Assembly: GCA_003562475.1 (NCBI GenBank)
Contig: PWUU01000077.1
Location: 1 to 64,000 of the forward strand
Length of the DNA stretch: 64,000 bases
Reading direction: 5' to 3'
Origin: Dehalococcoidia bacterium
Lineage (GTDB): Bacteria > Chloroflexota > Dehalococcoidia > GIF9 > AB-539-J10
Below the pieces are notes generated by a model that saw nothing but the letters and a program-made list of their open reading frames with translations, did no database searches and was not told where the DNA came from. The position numbers and the translations under genes were made by a program. Below, in pieces: positions 1 to 8,738 of the stretch. Position 1 is the stretch's first letter; each line of letters starts with the position of its first letter.

Positions 1-6
1 CGGCAT
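1..6 (-). CDS. Start of a leftward ORF, probably IS21 istA (partial)
   Basis: Only the first two codons (ATG CCG on the minus strand) lie in the window. The start is supported by a strong Shine-Dalgarno, GAGGAGG on the minus strand at 18-12, five bases before the ATG. The ORF runs away from the terminal-repeat block at 78-165, which is how istA is placed in IS21-family elements. Identity as istA is inferred from that layout only, because the coding sequence is outside the window. Confidence 0.4.
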
Positions 7-77
7 CAGAACCTCCTCGACAGAGATTCTATGGCCGTTCGTTGCCCAGCGACGCTTCCCTTCTAAGCCATCATCGG

Positions 78-165
78 GGTGGCCAATTTGCTCCGTGACG
101 CTGGCCTAGTTTGCTCCGACAAGGTGGCCAATTTCCTCCGTGACGGTGGCCAATTTCGTCCGAAA
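78..165. mobile_element. IS21-family-like multiple terminal repeats (IS end)
   Basis: Four near-identical 22-23 bp tandem units begin at 78, 100, 123 and 145. Each has the core GGTGGCCAATTT(G/C)CTCCG or a one- to few-base variant. Arrays of this kind, with GTGGCC and CTCCG blocks, are typical of the ends of IS21-family elements. The array ends where recognisable DtxR-family coding sequence begins (about 170), so the element entered that gene. The rest of the element lies left of base 1, so the other end and any target duplication cannot be seen. Confidence 0.65.
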
Positions 166-637
166 TACGCAGCTGGCCATAAGTATGGTGCGTCGTCATC
201 GCTTAGCTGAGCGCTTTCTTACAGACATATTGAAGATCCCGTGGCATCAGACACACGAGGAGGCATGTTTGCTTGAACATGCAATGACCGAGAGAGTGGT
301 AGAGAGACTGTATGACGTTCTGGGAGAACCTGAGACATGCCCGCATGGGAACCCTATACCGATGGGCCATGCGCTACCTGTTGCACGCGGTGTGCCCTTG
401 AGCAGTGTCATCGATGGCTCAACTGCTGTCGTGGAGCGGATTTCTGAAGAGGCAGACTGTTCGTCTGAACTCATGGAACATTTCGAGCGGACGGGCGTTA
501 AACCAGGGGCTGCAATCACGGTCCAAGAAGTAGCTGATTATGCTGGCACGATATCAGTATCGATAGGCACGAAGTCGGTCTCCCTTGGAACCAAAGCAGC
601 GGCAATGGTCTGGGTAATCCCCGACGGTAAGACCTAG
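140..637 (+). pseudogene. DtxR/MntR-family metal-dependent repressor lacking its HTH domain
   Basis: From about base 172 the frame encodes the dimerisation/metal-binding domain of DtxR-type regulators: VRRHRLAERFL, then HEEACLLEHAM with metal ligands, then CPHGNPIP. A C-terminal FeoA/SH3-like domain follows. The usual 70 or so N-terminal residues forming the winged helix are absent, and the first ten codons of the open frame come from the IS21-like terminal repeat. A protein made from 140 could dimerise and bind metal but should not bind DNA. The gene stands directly before an iron(III) transporter operon, so it was probably the local iron regulator. I see no other frameshift, so the damage appears confined to the 5' end and may be recent. 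Confidence 0.75.
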
Positions 638-699
638 ATTTCAGTGCCGAGAAGTGTCATTGCATCTACCCAGATGCCCTGTGTGCCATTGAGAGTAAG

Positions 700-732
700 T
701 ATCTACTAACGAACCAATTTGGTATCTACTAA
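700..732. repeat. Direct repeat TATCTACTAA x2, possible operator before the iron operon
   Basis: TATCTACTAA occurs at 700-709 and again at 723-732, a 23-bp period, with CCAATTTGG between the copies. The pair lies about 110 bp before the iron-binding protein gene. A related AATCTACTAACTATCTACC string occurs near 5190. It could be a regulator binding site or another transposon-end remnant. It does not resemble the classical DtxR box. Confidence 0.3.
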
Positions 733-837
733 TGGTCGCGACAGGGCAGAGACAGACAGTCATGGGTTTCCGTATGAATCCTCATCACAACTAGAGTCCC
801 TGGCTGACACGCAATGAGATCGAAAGGAGAAGGAGAC

Positions 838-1881
838 ATGTCATCTCGCCTTAGAATGGCGACGCTGCTGGTGTTGCTCTCGATGATGGTCATCGCCGCA
901 ACCTCATGCACTCGGCCTGCACCAACTGTGCCGCACGTTCCACAGTCGCCAGGTTCACAAGCCCTTACGGTGTATTCGGGTCGGGCGGAAGGACTGGTTC
1001 AGCCGGTGATTGAACATTTCAGTGAATCCACCGGCATAGATGTCCGAGTCCGCTATGCTGGCACTGCCGAACTGGCGGCCACTATTATGGAAGAGGGCAG
1101 GAACAGTCCGGCGGATGTATTCTTCGCCCAGGACCCCGGCGGAATAGGAGCTGTTGAAGCGCTGCTGACGCGGCTGCCGGAAAGCATTCTCGCACTCGTA
1201 GAGCCCGAGTTCGTCTCCCCGGAACACAAGTGGGTCGGTGTTTCCGGACGGGCGCGCGTCATTGCCTACAACACCCGGCACGTTAAAGAGTCGGAACTGC
1301 CTGATGATGTCTTTGATCTGACGGATCCGAAATGGCGGGGGCGCATTGGATGGGCTCCTACCAATGCTTCGTTGCAGGCCATGGTCACTGCGATGAGGCA
1401 TGTGTGGGGAGAGGAGAAGACCAGGCATTGGCTAGAGGGCATGCAGGCTAATTCCCCCAAAGTCTACGCCAACAACACCGCCCAGATTGCCGCACTTGGC
1501 ACGGGTGAAGTCGACGTCGCGCTGCCGAATCACTACTACCTTTACCGTTTTCTTGAGGACGAGGGAGAATCCTTCCGTGTACGGAATTACCACCCTAGAG
1601 CAGGCGGACCGGGAGCCGTGATGTTGGTGGCGGGTGCAGGCATTCTTGATACGTCCGACAACAAAGGATCTGCGGAGAAGTTTCTTGAGTTCATGCTCTC
1701 TCCGACTGCGCAAGAGTATTTCGCCACCCGAACCTATGAATATCCTGTGATACAGGGTGTCGTTACGCACCGATTGCTGACCCCATTGGCCGAAATCAGC
1801 AGCCCCGAAATCAGCATGGCTGATATGGCGGATCTGAGGGGTACGCTGAATCTGTTGAGGGAGGTGGGGATAGTCCCCTAG
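838..1881 (+). CDS. fbpA: Iron(III) ABC transporter substrate-binding lipoprotein (FbpA/FutA type)
   Basis: A 347-aa periplasmic-binding-type protein that captures ferric iron outside the membrane. The N-terminus is a lipoprotein signal: a hydrophobic stretch ending at Cys24 in ATSC, a relaxed lipobox. The mature part follows the FbpA class: LTVYSGRAEGLVQPVIEHF, a central GRIGWAPTNAS block, and ALPNHYYLYRF carrying the adjacent tyrosines that ligate iron in this family. I chose ATG 838 because AAGGAG lies just before it; an in-frame ATG at 814 would put that signal inside the gene. The stop is 5 bp before the permease gene, so this is the first gene of an fbpABC operon. Other metals or anions are possible for the family, but the tyrosine pair and the neighbouring DtxR remnant favour iron. 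Confidence 0.88.
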   Translation: MSSRLRMATLLVLLSMMVIAATSCTRPAPTVPHVPQSPGSQALTVYSGRAEGLVQPVIEHFSESTGIDVRVRYAGTAELAATIMEEGRNSPADVFFAQDPGGIGAVEALLTRLPESILALVEPEFVSPEHKWVGVSGRARVIAYNTRHVKESELPDDVFDLTDPKWRGRIGWAPTNASLQAMVTAMRHVWGEEKTRHWLEGMQANSPKVYANNTAQIAALGTGEVDVALPNHYYLYRFLEDEGESFRVRNYHPRAGGPGAVMLVAGAGILDTSDNKGSAEKFLEFMLSPTAQEYFATRTYEYPVIQGVVTHRLLTPLAEISSPEISMADMADLRGTLNLLREVGIVP

Positions 1882-1886
1882 GAAGT

Positions 1887-3515
1887 ATGGCAACCACACT
1901 CACGAAGTTGGCACGTGAGAAGGCAGGTCGGGTGGGCAACCGTACACTTCCCCCGATCGCCTTGTGGCTATCGGCAGCATTGATAGCCATCGCGGTCTTG
2001 CTGCCATTGGGCTACTTGGTGCTACGGGCAACGGGGGCAGGCACTGAGCTGTGGAGTCTGCTATTCCGTACTCGCACTCTTGAGATCATGGGACGGACCA
2101 TGGCTCTGGTCGTAGCAGTGACGGTAGTATCACTGGCGTTGTCCTTACCACTTGCCTGGTTGACCCAGAGAACAGACCTGCCGCTACGGCGGTTATGGTC
2201 GGTTTTGACTGTTCTTCCTCTGGTAATCCCCAGCTACGTAATTGGTTTTGTGATTGTGGCAGCGCTCGGACCACGCGGTGTACTACAGCAGACGCTTGCC
2301 GGCCCCTTCGGTTTGGACAGGTTGCCGGAAATATATGGCTTTCCGGGAGCGCTGCTTGCTATTACTCTGGTCGCATACCCGTACATTCTGCTTCCATTGC
2401 AGTCCGCCGTTAGCGGTCTGGACCCTCGCCTGGATGAAGTCGCTCGCAGCCTGGGGCATGGACGATGGGGTGTCTTTCGGCGGGTAGTCTTGCCTCAGCT
2501 TCGCCCAGCCATGGCGGCCGGCGCTCTGCTTGTAGCTCTGTACACGCTGCGAGACTTCGGAGCGGTATCACTCCTTCGTTACGAGACTTTCACCTGGGCC
2601 ATATATCTCCAGTACCAGACTTCCTTCGACAGGACCCTGGCTGCCGGTCTCTCATTGGTTCTGGTGGTCATAGCGGTAGCAATCCTGTTTCTGGAGTTTC
2701 GTACAAGGGGAAATCTGAAGTACCACCGGGCTGCTGCCGGGGCCGGGCGCTCTCCAGTCGGTATCCGGCTGGGCAGATGGCGGTGGCCGGCCCTCGCCCT
2801 GTGCACCGTGGTTGTTCTTGTGGCGCTGGTCATGCCCGTCTCTATTCTGGGCTACTGGGTAGTACGCAGCTTGTCCGTTGGTGGTGATCTTTGGCAAACA
2901 ACTGGTTATGGATGGAACTCGGTGTATGTCTCTTGTCTGGCGGCGGTGGTCACCGCCGTTGCCGCCATCTCTGTCGCTTTTCTGGACGTGCGCTATTCCA
3001 GCCTGTTCAGCAGACTTCTTGAGCGAGCAACCTATGTTGGCTTCGCGTTGCCCGGGATAGTCATTGCTCTAGCGCTGGTCTTCTTTGGCGCCAATTATGC
3101 GACGTTTGCCTACCAGACTCTTGCGATGTTGGTCTTCGCCTATGTGGTGCTGTTTCTGCCGCAAGCAGTGGGAGCCATCCGCTCATCTTTGCTGCAACTT
3201 AGTCCACGACTTGAGGAAGCTGCGCGCAGTCTTGGACGCACGCCTTTGCAGACGTTGACTGCGGTTACGTTGCCCCTGGTGCGCCCAGGAATCCTGGCTG
3301 GGGCAGGCCTGGTCTTCCTGACAACGATGAAAGAACTCCCCGCCACTCTCTTGTTGAGCCCAATTGGGTTCCGAACGCTCGCCACTTCTGTCTGGGCTGC
3401 CACATCCGAAGGGTCATTTGTGAGGGCCGCGTTTCCTGCGCTCCTACTCATCTTGCTGTCGTCTGTTCCGATGGCTTTTCTGATGATCAGGGAGAAGAGT
3501 AATAATGACAACTAG
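1887..3515 (+). CDS. fbpB: Iron(III) ABC transporter permease, two fused permease domains
   Basis: A 542-aa integral membrane protein with two homologous halves, each with about six membrane segments. Each half carries an EAA-type cytoplasmic loop that contacts the ATPase: LDEVARSLGHGRWGVFRRV in the first half and LEEAARSLGRTPLQTLTAV in the second. Fusion of both permease domains in one chain is the normal arrangement for FbpB/SfuB iron permeases. It begins 5 bp after the binding-protein stop, with GGAAG as ribosome site, and overlaps the ATPase gene by 11 bp, indicating translational coupling. Confidence 0.9.
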   Translation: MATTLTKLAREKAGRVGNRTLPPIALWLSAALIAIAVLLPLGYLVLRATGAGTELWSLLFRTRTLEIMGRTMALVVAVTVVSLALSLPLAWLTQRTDLPLRRLWSVLTVLPLVIPSYVIGFVIVAALGPRGVLQQTLAGPFGLDRLPEIYGFPGALLAITLVAYPYILLPLQSAVSGLDPRLDEVARSLGHGRWGVFRRVVLPQLRPAMAAGALLVALYTLRDFGAVSLLRYETFTWAIYLQYQTSFDRTLAAGLSLVLVVIAVAILFLEFRTRGNLKYHRAAAGAGRSPVGIRLGRWRWPALALCTVVVLVALVMPVSILGYWVVRSLSVGGDLWQTTGYGWNSVYVSCLAAVVTAVAAISVAFLDVRYSSLFSRLLERATYVGFALPGIVIALALVFFGANYATFAYQTLAMLVFAYVVLFLPQAVGAIRSSLLQLSPRLEEAARSLGRTPLQTLTAVTLPLVRPGILAGAGLVFLTTMKELPATLLLSPIGFRTLATSVWAATSEGSFVRAAFPALLLILLSSVPMAFLMIREKSNNDN

Positions 3516-4569
3516 CATTGCCGTACGTTGCACAGGGTTGTGTAAGGCCTACGCGCAGACGCCGGCCATCCACGATGTCAGCCTGGAGCTCGAAGAGGGT
3601 AAGTTCTTGGCACTGCTTGGGCCGAGCGGCTGTGGCAAGACCACGTTACTGAGACTGTTCGCCGGTTTCGACGTGCCTGATAGTGGAACCATCGAGATAT
3701 GCGACAGGATGGTCAGCGGTGATGGTGTATTTCTGCCGCCCGAGAACCGCAAGGTGGGGATTGTCTTCCAAGACTATGCTCTGTTCCCTCACCTGGACGT
3801 CTCCGCAAATGTCGCCTTCGGCATCGCGAATCGCGTCGACCGGAAAGAGCGAACTGCGGAAATGCTCTCTCTTGTCGGTCTTGAGGGGATGGAGCACCGC
3901 ATGCCGCATGAGCTCTCGGGCGGCGAGCAGCAGCGCGTCGCACTTGCACGTGCCCTGGCACCGGACCCAAAGGTGCTGTTACTGGATGAACCATTCTCCA
4001 ACCTCGATGCAGATCTTAGAATACGAATTCGGGCTGAGATCAAGGATATCCTGACCTATGCTGGAGCCACGGTGATCTTTGTGACCCACGACCAGCACGA
4101 GGCCCTGTTCATGGGCGACCTCGTCGGAGTGATGAGTGTGGGACATGTGGAACAGGTGGATACTCCGCAGGTCATGTTCGAGAAGCCCGCGACTCCTTTT
4201 GTAGCCAGATTCATCGGGTTAGCTGATTTCATCACCGGCACCATCAAGAATGGACAGCTCGTAACTGAAGTCGGAAACATCCCAGCACAGGAGCAGATGC
4301 CAGAAGATGAGACGGTCAGTATCATGCTTCGTCCTACCCATGTAAGCATCAACCCTGATCCGAACGGGATTGGGGTTATCAAGGGGCGGGTATTTCAGGG
4401 TGGCCATTACCTTTACCAGGTGCAACTTCCATCTGGTGCCGTCGTGCACAGCCTCCAGCCGTGCAATAACAGCCACCCTATCCACACGCGTGTATCCATT
4501 GATGCAATCCTCGACCAAGATGTCGTGTATTTCGGTGACAAACGGATTGCTGACTGTCGGCCTAAGTGA
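3505..4569 (+). CDS. fbpC: Iron(III) ABC transporter ATP-binding protein
   Basis: A 354-aa ABC ATPase energising the iron permease. Motifs in order are Walker A GPSGCGKTT, Q-loop QDYALFPH, signature LSGGEQQRVALARAL, Walker B VLLLDEPFSNLD and switch histidine VTHDQHEA. The last 120 residues or so form a TOBE-like regulatory domain, as in FbpC/PotA proteins. The start overlaps the permease end. Family assignment is certain; the iron substrate is inferred from the operon. Confidence 0.9.
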   Translation: MTTSIAVRCTGLCKAYAQTPAIHDVSLELEEGKFLALLGPSGCGKTTLLRLFAGFDVPDSGTIEICDRMVSGDGVFLPPENRKVGIVFQDYALFPHLDVSANVAFGIANRVDRKERTAEMLSLVGLEGMEHRMPHELSGGEQQRVALARALAPDPKVLLLDEPFSNLDADLRIRIRAEIKDILTYAGATVIFVTHDQHEALFMGDLVGVMSVGHVEQVDTPQVMFEKPATPFVARFIGLADFITGTIKNGQLVTEVGNIPAQEQMPEDETVSIMLRPTHVSINPDPNGIGVIKGRVFQGGHYLYQVQLPSGAVVHSLQPCNNSHPIHTRVSIDAILDQDVVYFGDKRIADCRPK

Positions 4570-5308
4570 CCTCCAGCGAATGAAGGGGCCATGGCGCCGT
4601 GAAGAAGTCGCTGTATGCGACCGTGAGACTGTTTCGTTGGTGATGAGCCGGCCGCCAGCTGCTGCAAATGCGGGGGCTTGCAGAGTTGGTTGATTCCGCT
4701 GCCGCCCAGGTCGAATCTATTGAACTCACCACTTGGCCGTGCGACGGCAAGCAGGAATCCTTCGGGAAGTGTCAACTGTGAACGTTCGAGACTTGGCCTG
4801 CAGAAGGCATGAAGACAACAGAGGCAGAAGCCACCGGAGCACCCCACGTGGTGAGTTCTCCAGTATTGCGCCACTCGTAATGGCCGGGGCCTTTCAGCTG
4901 TGACTCCCGAAGCGGCGAATGACGTATAGGAAGACAGCAGGAATCCACCTTAACCCTGCCCCTGTCTTGTCCTAACGATGATGCCCACCTAAGCCGGAGA
5001 CTCACATGAAGCTGTGTTGATCCTCAACCGCATCTGCAGTGTTCAAGAGACAGGGGAAACGTCACGTGCACTATCCACAAGGCTCACTCGGCGGTCTGAC
5101 GCCACTCCTTCATGGGGAACACGGCACGACCCCGGTTGTCACCGGCATCAATCTCGGGTAAGGTCGCCACGAACAAAGTGAAGCTGAAGAAATCTACTAA
5201 CTATCTACCATCTTGCAGGTGACAAGATGACCCAAGATGGCACGACACGAACAAATCGACTGTCGGGGCACTGACAACATAACACTGTTTTGTACGTAAA
5301 ACGACGTC
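4570..5308. other. Gene-poor stretch without a recognisable gene
   Basis: All open frames here are short and interrupted. Between 4600 and 4780 the plus strand has a protein-like stretch (GLAELVDSAAAQVESIELTTWP) preceded by two stops, which may be a decayed gene tail, but I cannot assign it. No tRNA, terminator or promoter stands out. Confidence 0.5.
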
Positions 5309-5383
5309 GTGGCGCGGTCAGTATCGGACCTGAAATCCGCTTCCCGCAAGGGAGTGTGGGTTCGAATCCCACCCTCGGCACCA
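5309..5383 (+). pseudogene. Degenerate class II tRNA (Ser-like) 3' part, left island boundary
   Basis: The 3' half is a good tRNA: CGGA/TCCG anticodon stem with loop CCTGAAA, a short variable-arm hairpin TCCC-GCAA-GGGA, a perfect T arm GTGGG-TTCGAAT-CCCAC, then CCTCGGC, A and CCA. The loop would read TGA (Ser) but has C instead of the near-universal U33. The 5' acceptor strand GCCGAGG is missing, although a D-arm-like GTGGCGCGGTCAG precedes it. The variable arm fits Ser/Leu/Tyr classes. A second, more decayed copy lies at 18951-19008 in the same orientation. Confidence 0.6.
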
Positions 5384-5803
5384 GTTTCTGAAGCTAAGTC
5401 GATGCCTTCCCTCTGCTCCGTCATGTCGGTCATGTCTCACCAGGACCGTTTGCCAACAATGTGCTGCAGAACTCCTTTCGGCAGCTATGGTCAACACCAA
5501 AGTGTGGAATCTCTGAACAGCAACTCCTTGGATGCCCGATAGGATGGGAAATACAGGTCAAGCGTCACAGCGACGAACGCACGGCCAGGGCGGGCTGCAC
5601 CACCTTAAGGCGGATGTTCTGCTTCGGCAGCAGGCTCACGTGAAGGGACACGTGTCTTGGGAAGCAAACACTTGCTGAAGCCGACTTCCTGGGCACTCTG
5701 GCCCACATGCCGGGAACATGATCCAGCAGTATCCGTATGCTTCCCCGTTCGGGAACACGACGCCCTGATCCATGGGAGAAGCTCAGAATACCGGACTCAT
5801 GCT
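5384..5803. other. Non-coding or decayed DNA after the tRNA remnant
   Basis: No open frame here has a recognisable product or a convincing ribosome site. It lies between the tRNA-like end and an IS3 relic and is probably mobile-element debris. Confidence 0.4.
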
Positions 5804-6060
5804 TCACATCTCGCCCTGAAACTCCTGAGGACTTCTCCTCTTACTGTTGAGGGAGTGCTGCCGGCTATAGAGTATGCGCACCGAAATCCGTATCGTACGC
5901 ACCTCGTCGGCCACAATCTGCTTCAACCGCCTGTTGTCCGCCTCCAACGTCTTCGACAAGTGCAACTCCCTAACAGTCATCCCGGCGTACTGCGCCTGGC
6001 AGCTGTAGTATGCTGCGTCACCGCTACCGTGGTTGCGACAGCGCTTGGCTAGATGTGTCC
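5804..6060 (-). pseudogene. IS3-family OrfA transposase relic
   Basis: Read on the minus strand from about 6050, the frame gives CRNHGSGDAAYYSCQAQYAG, then MTVRELHLSKTLEADNRRLK and QIVADE. This matches the IS3 OrfA pattern in which CRxHGIS..TYYxW..YGGM is followed by a leucine-zipper-like LExENRRLK.(L/I)VAD. The usual tryptophan is replaced by cysteine. A stop lies upstream where the helix-turn-helix should be, and the sequence after VADE no longer matches and ends at 5804. No OrfB partner is visible. Confidence 0.65.
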
Positions 6061-6409
6061 CCGCTTAAGTGCCTGGGGTACCGCGATCATCCACTGCTCC
6101 GCTCACCGCTTGCCTGCCCTGCGAAGCTGGGTCACCCTTCCCTTCATCAGTCGACCGAGGACTCCAGTGTACGTTTGTATTGCTCGTGTGGCGAAGGTGA
6201 TCCGATTAGTTGAGGGGGTTTGCCTTGGGGCATGAGCAGTACAAGTGGCGGAATACGAGGCTTTTCGACCTGGTCAAGAAGACGTCTTGGTACGTTTGCC
6301 AGTGACAACTCATCCTGATTGTCATACACTGACGATGAAGACAATACAGGCGCATGTGGTGAGGAATGCTCATCGAGCCGGCGTGCCTAACAAGATAGGA
6401 GGAGTCAAC
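6061..6409. other. Upstream region of the racemase gene
   Basis: The racemase frame is open upstream to 6245, but this part shows no family similarity. The sequence just before the gene holds its Shine-Dalgarno at 6397-6404. Nothing else was recognised. Confidence 0.4.
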
Positions 6410-7129
6410 ATAAAGACGAAGGCGATTGGTATGATCGGCGGTCTCAGTCCGGAATCAACGCTCTACTACTATCGTGTCCTCATTGACCTCTGCCATAGAA
6501 TGGAGCCTCTGAAGGGACGGCACGTGATCAGATATCCGGACATCATCATCTACAGTGTAGACCATGACAAGGTGTATTCACTGATGGTCGATGGGAAGTG
6601 GAGTGACGTAGCATCATACCTCGCGGGAGTATTCCGCAGTCTCGAGAAAGCTGGTGCCCAGTTCGGACTCATATCCGCAAATACGCCCCACGCGGTCTTC
6701 AACGAAATACAGGTGCAAACGGAGTTGCCTTTACTGAGCATCGTCGAGGTGACCTGCAAGAGAGTAGTTGAGAGCGGACTGACGAAGGTTGGCCTATTTG
6801 GCACAGCGATGACTATGGAGATGGATTTCTATCCTCGTGTGTTTGCCGAGTGTGGCGTCTCTGTGATAGTTCCCTCACCGACTGAACGAGAGTATATTGA
6901 TAGTCGGTTGGTCAATGAGCTTTCGATAGGAAGGATCTTGGAAGGGACACGAAACGAATTCGTCCGAATTGCGAGAAGAATGGTCAGCGAAGAGTCGATC
7001 CAGGGATTGATACTCGGGTGCACGGAGATCCCACTGCTACTTCGTGAGAGCGGGACAATCGGCATACCGTTCTTTGACACCTCGGCAATACATGCAGAGG
7101 CTGCTCTGGCTCGAAGCGTCACAGGCTAG
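6410..7129 (+). CDS. Aspartate/glutamate racemase-family protein, apparent ATA start
   Basis: About 239 aa. The family fold is clear: IGMIGGLSPESTLYYYRVL at the N-terminus, SANTPHAVFNEIQ mid-protein and LGCTEIPLLL near the end. The C-terminal catalytic cysteine is present. The N-terminal position is Thr in ANTPH, as in YgeA-type racemases, so broad or atypical amino acid racemisation is more likely than classical Asp racemase activity. A perfect AGGAGGAG (6397-6404) lies 7 bp before an ATA codon at 6410 that begins IKTKAIGMIGG, exactly where homologues start with Met. The nearest in-frame ATG (6431) would cut into the first strand. Either ATA is used as a rare start or the start codon is mutated. 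It probably supplies the correct enantiomer to the hydrolase and deaminase encoded downstream. Confidence 0.75.
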   Translation: MKTKAIGMIGGLSPESTLYYYRVLIDLCHRMEPLKGRHVIRYPDIIIYSVDHDKVYSLMVDGKWSDVASYLAGVFRSLEKAGAQFGLISANTPHAVFNEIQVQTELPLLSIVEVTCKRVVESGLTKVGLFGTAMTMEMDFYPRVFAECGVSVIVPSPTEREYIDSRLVNELSIGRILEGTRNEFVRIARRMVSEESIQGLILGCTEIPLLLRESGTIGIPFFDTSAIHAEAALARSVTG

Positions 7130-7469
7130 CTGACCATCCCTTCTCAAGAAGTGGGAACATACTTGGTTAGGGAAGATATCGGGTTACGTCGATGAAGCAG
7201 TAGGAGAACATACTTGTGGATGCCTTGGTGATCAGCCAGTCGTTTGAGTCGGCTGGCATGTGCTCTTCGTCAAGTCGATATAACTGTGACTGCGAGACGC
7301 GTAGTCGAAACGAAGTGAAGCACAACTGCAGGGCTGGCGTGTAGCTGTTGCTGTGAGAGCTTGTGACTCGTAGATATGCAGGCACTAACTTTGTGACACG
7401 TAGCCAGACGATCGTGTTCGCTCCATCAGAACCGTTCGCACCTAAGCTGAGGAGACTGCGAGAAGGACT
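7130..7469. promoter_or_regulatory. Upstream region of the carbamoylase gene with TTGTGAC(T/A)CGTAG repeats
   Basis: No gene. TTGTGACTCGTAG (7361-7373) and TTGTGACACGTAG (7391-7403) are direct repeats 30 bp apart, 66-109 bp before the next start codon. Further TGTGA strings lie just upstream. The 30-bp spacing, about three helical turns, would suit a dimeric activator or repressor bound twice. A Shine-Dalgarno-like GAGGAG precedes the start at 7470. Confidence 0.35.
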
Positions 7470-8738
7470 ATGTCACTTGAACGCGTGAGAAAGGAAGTGG
7501 TTGAACTCGGCCGTCTTGGACGGCGTGAACCAGTCGCTGTACATAGGGCGGAAGGACTTGATCCTTCGAAGGGTATCTTCAGGCTGGAAGGGACTCGGCA
7601 GATGACAGATGCCCGCGAGTTCGTTCTGGGACTTATGCGCAAGGCTGGCCTTGAGATACGATTCGATCGAGTGGGTAACATGTTCGGCAGGAGACAGGGT
7701 CGCGTGTCCGCCAGAGCTGTCATGTCCGGATCTCACCTGGACTCGGTTGCCAATGGGGGTCAGTTTGATGGAGTTGTTGGAGTGGTAGGGGGACTCGAAG
7801 CCGTTAGGAGACTTGCCGAGGAAGGGTATCCGCATGAACGTCCAATTGAGATTGCAGTGTTCTTTGGAGAAGAAGGATCAGCGTTTGGCAGGGGTGCCAT
7901 TGGCAGCGCCGTGCTTGCGGGAATGCTATCTCAGGCTGATGCCTTGAATCTAACAGACGAGAACGGCACTTCGCTTCGTGAGACACTCCGGTGGAGTGGC
8001 CACGTCGGAGATCTGGAGATGCAACTGGCTGATGACGTTGCGTGCTTTGTAGAACTGCACGTTGAACAGGGCTCGAGACTCTACAACACAAGAACCCGGA
8101 TTGGTGTGGTGGACAGAGTCATTGGGTCCAGCTGGCTTTCGATTGTCATCACTGGTCAGCAGAATCATGCTGGAACAACTCCAATGTCGGAACGAACGGA
8201 TGCTTTGGTTAGTGCTGCCGATCTTATCCTGCAAGTGAAACGATATGCCGAAACCATGGCAAGACAGTACGACGGTTCTGCTGTGGCCACCGTCGGGAGG
8301 TTGAAGGCTTTCCCAAATGCACCGAATGTGCTTTCTGAGACAGTGGAATTGGGCGTTGATGTTCGAGAGATGGTTGATGAGAGGATGGAAATCCTCATGA
8401 ACCAGATCCTTGATGCTGTGTCTGGTCTGGGCGGCAGGTATCAGGTAAGTACAGAGGCGGTTGTCAGGCACAAGTTCGGAGTCGCTGATCTCTCGCCCAC
8501 AGTTGTTGGCACGATTGAACGGTGCGCATGCCGACTGAGGTTGACGACAAGCAGGATTCACAGTCACGCCGGACATGATGCAATGAACTTGGCTCGAATC
8601 GTTCCTGCGGGCATGATATTCATCCCGAGTCAGCAAGGCATTAGCCATTCGCCTATGGAGTGGAGCGACTGGAGTGATATCGAGGCGGGCATCCGGGTAC
8701 TGACGGAAACTCTGAAAGATCTCTCGCGACTGGAATAG
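7470..8738 (+). CDS. M20-family N-carbamoyl-L-amino acid hydrolase / allantoate amidohydrolase-type enzyme
   Basis: A 422-aa binuclear metal amidase of the HyuC/AllC group, which removes the carbamoyl or similar N-acyl group from amino acids. Visible ligand motifs are GSHLDSV, GGQFDGVVG, FFGEEGSAF, ELHVEQG and near the C-terminus HAGHDAMN. The lid/dimerisation domain sits in the middle (GSSWLSIVITGQQNHAG). Length is typical. It lies between the racemase and a TRAP transporter, which suggests use of N-carbamoyl or hydantoin-derived amino acids. Ureidoglycolate or allantoate cannot be excluded, since substrate is not readable from the motifs. Confidence 0.85.
   Translation: MSLERVRKEVVELGRLGRREPVAVHRAEGLDPSKGIFRLEGTRQMTDAREFVLGLMRKAGLEIRFDRVGNMFGRRQGRVSARAVMSGSHLDSVANGGQFDGVVGVVGGLEAVRRLAEEGYPHERPIEIAVFFGEEGSAFGRGAIGSAVLAGMLSQADALNLTDENGTSLRETLRWSGHVGDLEMQLADDVACFVELHVEQGSRLYNTRTRIGVVDRVIGSSWLSIVITGQQNHAGTTPMSERTDALVSAADLILQVKRYAETMARQYDGSAVATVGRLKAFPNAPNVLSETVELGVDVREMVDERMEILMNQILDAVSGLGGRYQVSTEAVVRHKFGVADLSPTVVGTIERCACRLRLTTSRIHSHAGHDAMNLARIVPAGMIFIPSQQGISHSPMEWSDWSDIEAGIRVLTETLKDLSRLE

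Noticed and set aside
78-165. Short tandem repeats as a possible CRISPR array
   Set aside because: Units are contiguous without spacers and match the style of IS21 terminal repeats; no cas gene is present in the window.
5657-6052. 131-codon plus-strand frame as a gene
   Set aside because: The minus strand of the same DNA carries IS3 OrfA similarity, so the plus frame is its shadow.
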